Below are positions 59,689-64,000 of a stretch of 64,000 bases of DNA, one piece after another (position 1 is the stretch's first letter; each line of letters begins with the position of its first letter). Source of the stretch: Stichopus chloronotus (Eukaryota; Echinodermata; Holothuroidea; Aspidochirotida; Stichopodidae); assembly GCA_021234535.1 (NCBI GenBank), contig CM037845.1:2074501-2138500 (forward strand). The letters run 5' to 3'. The position numbers and the translations under genes were made by a program. The notes beneath the pieces are model-generated. The model worked only from the letters and a program-made list of their open reading frames with translations, was not told the origin of the DNA and ran no database searches.

Positions 59689-59835
59689 AACATGAGATTT
59701 CGATATAACGACGTACATTTTAGTACAATAACATAACATTTCAATATAATGACATATACTTTCGATAGATGGTCGTATATATTTGGTATATAGACGTATA
59801 TTTTCGGTACAACAGCGTAACAAATGGTATACTGT
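59689..59835. repeat. Separate 21-bp tandem array, different core (GACGTA)
   Basis: GACGTA-type cores start at 59689, 59710, 59730, 59751, 59772, 59793 and 59814, that is 21-bp steps with one of 20. The sequence between is T-rich ('tattttcggtata'). The minus-strand ORF 59635-60027 shows the matching seven-residue periodicity, but nothing else supports it as coding. Confidence 0.75.
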
Positions 59836-61514
59836 ATCGTCCTTTATTGTGGCCCTTTTGGCGTTCCATAGACTGTGCCATCCACTCTTGCTTTGATGGC
59901 TTTTATGAAAGCTGTTAAAGTTGTATACACAGTACTTGCCATGAGCAGTGCCCACATTCGCATAGTGACTGCAATCACTGCATACCGTATCATAATCACT
60001 GCACAGGATAATCGCAGACTCACACACGTACAGACATAGGAGGATTAGGATTCACTGTTTTTAGTTCTGCTGTGTTACAGACAACCAAACGCACGCGAGG
60101 TAGCTCCATCATTAGAGCGGAGTCGTACCAAAGTACTAGACCACCGAATCCCTCCAATTTATGTGCCTAACCAGGATTTTTGGCGAAACTATTCTGCATG
60201 ACTGCAAGGCAAAAGGGGCAGGACGCTGTCAGCCGATGGTGTTTCCTTTCAAGGTAGGCGAGATTGTCGTCTGAATATGACTAGGAATTTTGCCAGTGTA
60301 TTTACTGTTTAGCAAATACGAACTTTGTTAGGCCTAAAAGTGTGGGTATATACTTGATGTAACTTTGTAAGCCAACCTCAATCCGACTTGAAAGACACAT
60401 GCTAATCCTATTCAGTAAAGGCTATTCAGTCTATTCGTTTCCTATCTGATGGCTGTTTATCTGTGTTTGAGGTTGACATGAAGAGATACTCCCATGAATG
60501 TGTGGAAAAAGATTAAATCTTGGATGAAGAGGCCTAAGGTCTTAATTTGCCACAAAACAGAGACTTAAGTTATAGCCCCTATTCATTGATTCTAAACATG
60601 TCTAAATTTACTATCATTGCAAAGAGAAAATGTGTGCTGAACACGAATATCACATTTTCATACCCTGTAAGTTAAATTTAAGTAATTTAAAATGGTATCG
60701 AATTCCCCATATTCCAACCCCTTTGACACTTGTGAAACTGTCAGAGATCGAGTTGATATTTATGTGACGTCATAGAATGGAGAAGATCATCGTCGCGTCC
60801 GGTCGGCCTTCCACTCATTTGCAATTTAGTGCACTGTGTTGGTGCATTACACAGTGCGCATTATAGTCATTGCGAGACTGCCAGCGATAGCGAATGTCTT
60901 TTGTAAGTTGGAATACGGTAGTCGCAACGAAGTTGCCTAGTGTTTCATAACAATAGCCATTGTTATCCAACGCTTTTTTGTATTGGAATTTTCCATACTG
61001 GATTGTCTAATTCAACAAAGTAACTTTTTGACACATCTTGCTTATGCTGTACTCTGACTTTCCACGACAAAGTTACAGTATTAAAATAAGATGTCTTAGT
61101 TAAATGCGTAATGTTAGGTATTACTGTATTTCGCAAAACTGCCTCTGCCTGCTGGCATCCAGTACAAGGTGAAACCAATCTCTAAGTCCTGGAAAGACAG
61201 AAAGACCATCCGAATTAGCGGTGGCTGATGACGAAGAATCAGTTTGGACCTGCGATGCAATACTGTAGGTGATTTAAAGGCCTCTGGAATGAACCAAGGT
61301 CGATTTGCCATTTCTTGGGACAGCACACCACAAGGTGTTCAGGTTTGGATTTTTGGAATATCGTGGCATATGGTGCTTGTCATTATATTCCTCGGTGAAG
61401 TAAACCTATGGAACGCTAAAATCTATAAGTGACGTGGAAAGTGACATTTTCTATTTGTATGTGTTGTGTTCCATATGTGAAATTTACTTCTGTGGTTTTG
61501 GCCACACCCAACCC

Positions 61515-61625
61515 CAGTGGCATAGGTAGGATCTTTCTGGGGAATAGGACAATTTCCCCCAAATTTCTTCAAAGTAACATGGGTCTTGCTTGATCTTGAA
61601 AGTGAGTGACGCATGGATCTTGGGG
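61515..61625 (+). mobile_element. Truncated copy of the intron-3 hAT-like MITE
   Basis: Begins CAGTGGCATAGGTAGGAT and continues with 'cccaaatttcttcaaagtaacatgggtcttgcttgatcttgaaagtgagtgac', matching the left part of 19655-20010. The right end is missing. Confidence 0.6.
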
Positions 61626-61801
61626 CATTTAGCCGGTCTGAGCTCAGTGGCATGCAGGATTTTGTGAAGGGTGGTGGGGGGGAGGAATAATGAAAGTGTT
61701 CCTAAATGTGAGCATGTGGAGTGAGCTTTATCTGATAGACCATCTAAGCAGAGTGCCACCATAATAGCCAGACTAACAACTCATTTTGGGTTGCAATTTT
61801 T

Positions 61802-61890
61802 TTGCCTCCTTCAAGGAGGCAAGGATGCTAAAAGGCAATTTTCCAAATTTTGTCATTTTGACAAGTTGGTCTAACTTGGCAAAATGACAA
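61802..61890. repeat. Two adjacent strong hairpins
   Basis: Arms TTGCCTCCTT (61802-61811) and AAGGAGGCAA (61813-61822) are perfect with a one-base centre. Arms 61850-61867 and 61873-61890 pair over 18 bp with one mismatch and a 5-base loop. No ORF or known RNA was recognised. Confidence 0.6.
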
Positions 61891-61899
61891 TTTTCTGAA

Positions 61900-64000
61900 T
61901 TATGTCCAGTTGAATGGATGCTGAAGAACATCAAAAATGACAAATTTTAGATTTTTCATTAAGTCCATTCAGTCACTTTTACGAAAATTGTCATTTTGTC
62001 TAGATGGTCCTGTTTTCGTTCTCATGTCTCTTCTGTAAACATCTACAGTATTTGGTGTATCCAGCAGGCAAAGACCAGGATTACTTGAAATGATTCATAA
62101 AATTCAGTCAGTATTTTATGGTCTTAATGTATATTTTTGAATTCTGTGACTGTGAATGCAGTGTACAACAGAAAGCAGTACATACCTTTATCACCCTCTT
62201 GCTATAAATCTATTACGATTTAATGAGCTGTCTTGATAGTTACAGTAAAGGTACAAAATTGCCAAAAGACAAACAATTGGTTTTTTACTTTGCTTTACTG
62301 AGATACAGTTCCTTGCAGACAGAAATCTTTTCTTGTTTAGCTTCATAAGTGACCATTGACCTTTACGGTCACTGAAAATGTTCAGGTATTATCAATTCCA
62401 GAGGGATCCTTACAGTATTCAACAATTGACACTGCATGTTGATTTCAGTACATCCAGAGAGGAGTGGTTTGTCATGTCAATTTGGATCACCTTTTTAGAA
62501 ATGTTTTTAATTGTAAGATATGATGAGATTTAGGTCTGGTGCATTTCCGGCCAGGGAAAGAGTTAGTGGCAAGCTGTAATGGACTGACTTTCAAAGATGT
62601 AACTTTAACTGTAGTATATATCATTTGCTGGCTGCAGATTTCTTGGCAATCAATTAGAAACCTGGAAGGTTATTTGAGGAAAACTTTTGTGAGTAATGTG
62701 AAATTTCAATTTCAGACTTTTACACTAGAACTAGAAACATTGTTAAACCTGCCTTACTGCTTCAAGTTCACTACAGTGCTGTAGTTTCAAGTACAGTAGT
62801 TGTGATTCAGTTTAACCACATCACATGGTATACATCATATACATACAGAAAAGAGTAAGACCAGTACTTGAGATGGCGGTCCCACACTAAATTTGTCTGG
62901 GGCACAGTATCTTAAGAGGGCATTCGGACATTCAAGTAGTAATGACAAGGAATCACCAAGCCCCTTGGCTTTCTGGCTCTTGTTCTTAAAATGTCTGTCA
63001 AGTCTGACGAGGTCTTCATGCAGTACATCACATTGAATTATTTAAGTTGATGAACTGTATGCACTGACACTCTCTTGCCATACCATGAGGTAGATGCCTG
63101 GCTTCACTGTTGGTTGCATTTCAAATGCATCTTCCATATCTGTGTGATGTCAACATTGACAAATAGTGCATAAAACTAGTGTACTGCAGCCCCACAATTT
63201 GGTCCCTTAATGACTCCAGTTTCAGAGTGGATACTGGATTTAGATGTGGTGAGTTGAACCAAGGAACATAAAGCTTTAAGGAAGCGAAAGGAAGATATTT
63301 AAAATTTTGAAAGTCATTTTTGTTCTCATGATATAAAATGAACTGACCAGATTAAGTGGCCCAGGGGTCTGGATAAATTAGGGAAATGATGATGGATGTG
63401 TCAATGGACCTTGCTAATGTTGAGTGCACAGTCTATTTGAATACACTGAACACAGACAATTTGCTATATCAAGTTGAACTTATTGTTGTTTTAATACATG
63501 TGTAAACATCAACAAGTTGAGACGTACAGTATGTAATATGGAAATTCCTAACAGAAAACTGCTGTGTGTGCAGTAAGCTTTGTCCCAGCCTTTAAACCAT
63601 TAATCAGATCTGAGGTTTAGAACATCCAAAACAACATAATAAACTTTGACAGTGATTTGAAATTGCAAACAACACAATTACAGACTTGTGTGTTTATTGT
63701 AACAATGACATAGGTTTTGATGTGACAACTCAATTATCTGAGAAGTACTGTACCTGCAGAGTTACTTCAGATTCCCTTGGACAACCCAGAAGGAATCGCT
63801 TGAATTTCAATACGGAGTGTGTGTTTCTGCTACATATACATGTACTCTGTGTGGGAAGAAAAGCACTCATGCACAACATAGCCGTGCTGTATCAGTAGAG
63901 TGCACCACAGGTTCCAATGCAGTGAGGCTATACTGAACCATAGAGTGTCATTGTACTGTAGGATCACAGTTGCACCCCTTTACATGTCTCGTCACCGATT
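61900..64000. other. Non-coding flank
   Basis: Only short unrelated ORFs (81 codons or less) and a 50-bp reverse-oriented end of repeat B at 62942-62990. No gene recognised. Confidence 0.45.

Noticed and set aside
59635..60027. Minus-strand ORF of 130 codons with a seven-residue repeat
   Set aside because: The periodicity is a by-product of the 21-bp DNA array; no start context, splice site or domain supports it.

Overview
The window is animal nuclear DNA. It is AT-rich, has low gene density, and its coding sequence is split into short exons of 79 to 693 bp with phase-consistent GT-AG introns. Two multi-exon genes could be rebuilt exon by exon with every reading phase closing. They are an IBTK orthologue on the plus strand (20 coding exons, 17927-36522, about 1406 residues) and a CCDC81 orthologue on the minus strand (12 coding exons, 56207 down to 42176, 765 residues with one extra in-frame exon, 690 without it). 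Protein similarity and repeat content suggest an invertebrate deuterostome, perhaps an echinoderm such as a sea cucumber. The species call is an impression only. I found no tRNA, rRNA, CRISPR array or bacterial-type gene.

Layout. 1-17.6 kb: no supportable protein gene. It holds a diverged tandem repeat (0.5-1.06 kb), a decayed LINE tail (4.2 kb), a 16-bp minisatellite (6.3 kb), a dispersed repeat with a TTAA-flanked MITE nested inside it (7.34-8.25 kb), a 21-bp-phased palindromic array (8.26-8.49 kb), a related array running into 71-bp CRE-containing units (10.5-11.3 kb), and two further tandem blocks (11.64-12.29 and 12.94-13.86 kb). 17.9-36.5 kb: IBTK, with ankyrin, RCC1, BTB, BTB and a long disordered tail; its introns carry two hAT-like MITEs and a 65-bp minisatellite. 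36.5-42.2 kb: the shared 3' intergenic space, because the two genes converge. 42.2-56.2 kb: CCDC81, with two HU-like domains, a CxxC, coiled coils and a Cys-rich end. 56.2-64 kb: the CCDC81 upstream region with an X-box-like site, then repeats including two more 21-bp-phased arrays and no supportable gene.

The two genes need not act together. IBTK is known elsewhere as a CUL3 ubiquitin-ligase adaptor, and CCDC81 as a centrosome or cilium-associated coiled-coil protein. The most interesting signals are: a 138-bp tandem duplication of the 3' end of CCDC81 exon 6 with its splice donor, giving two candidate 45-nt in-frame microexons; a 75-codon in-frame extra exon in the same gene; a threefold repeated short linear motif in the IBTK tail; and strict 21-bp (two helical turns) phasing of palindromic or unrelated repeats at four separate places.
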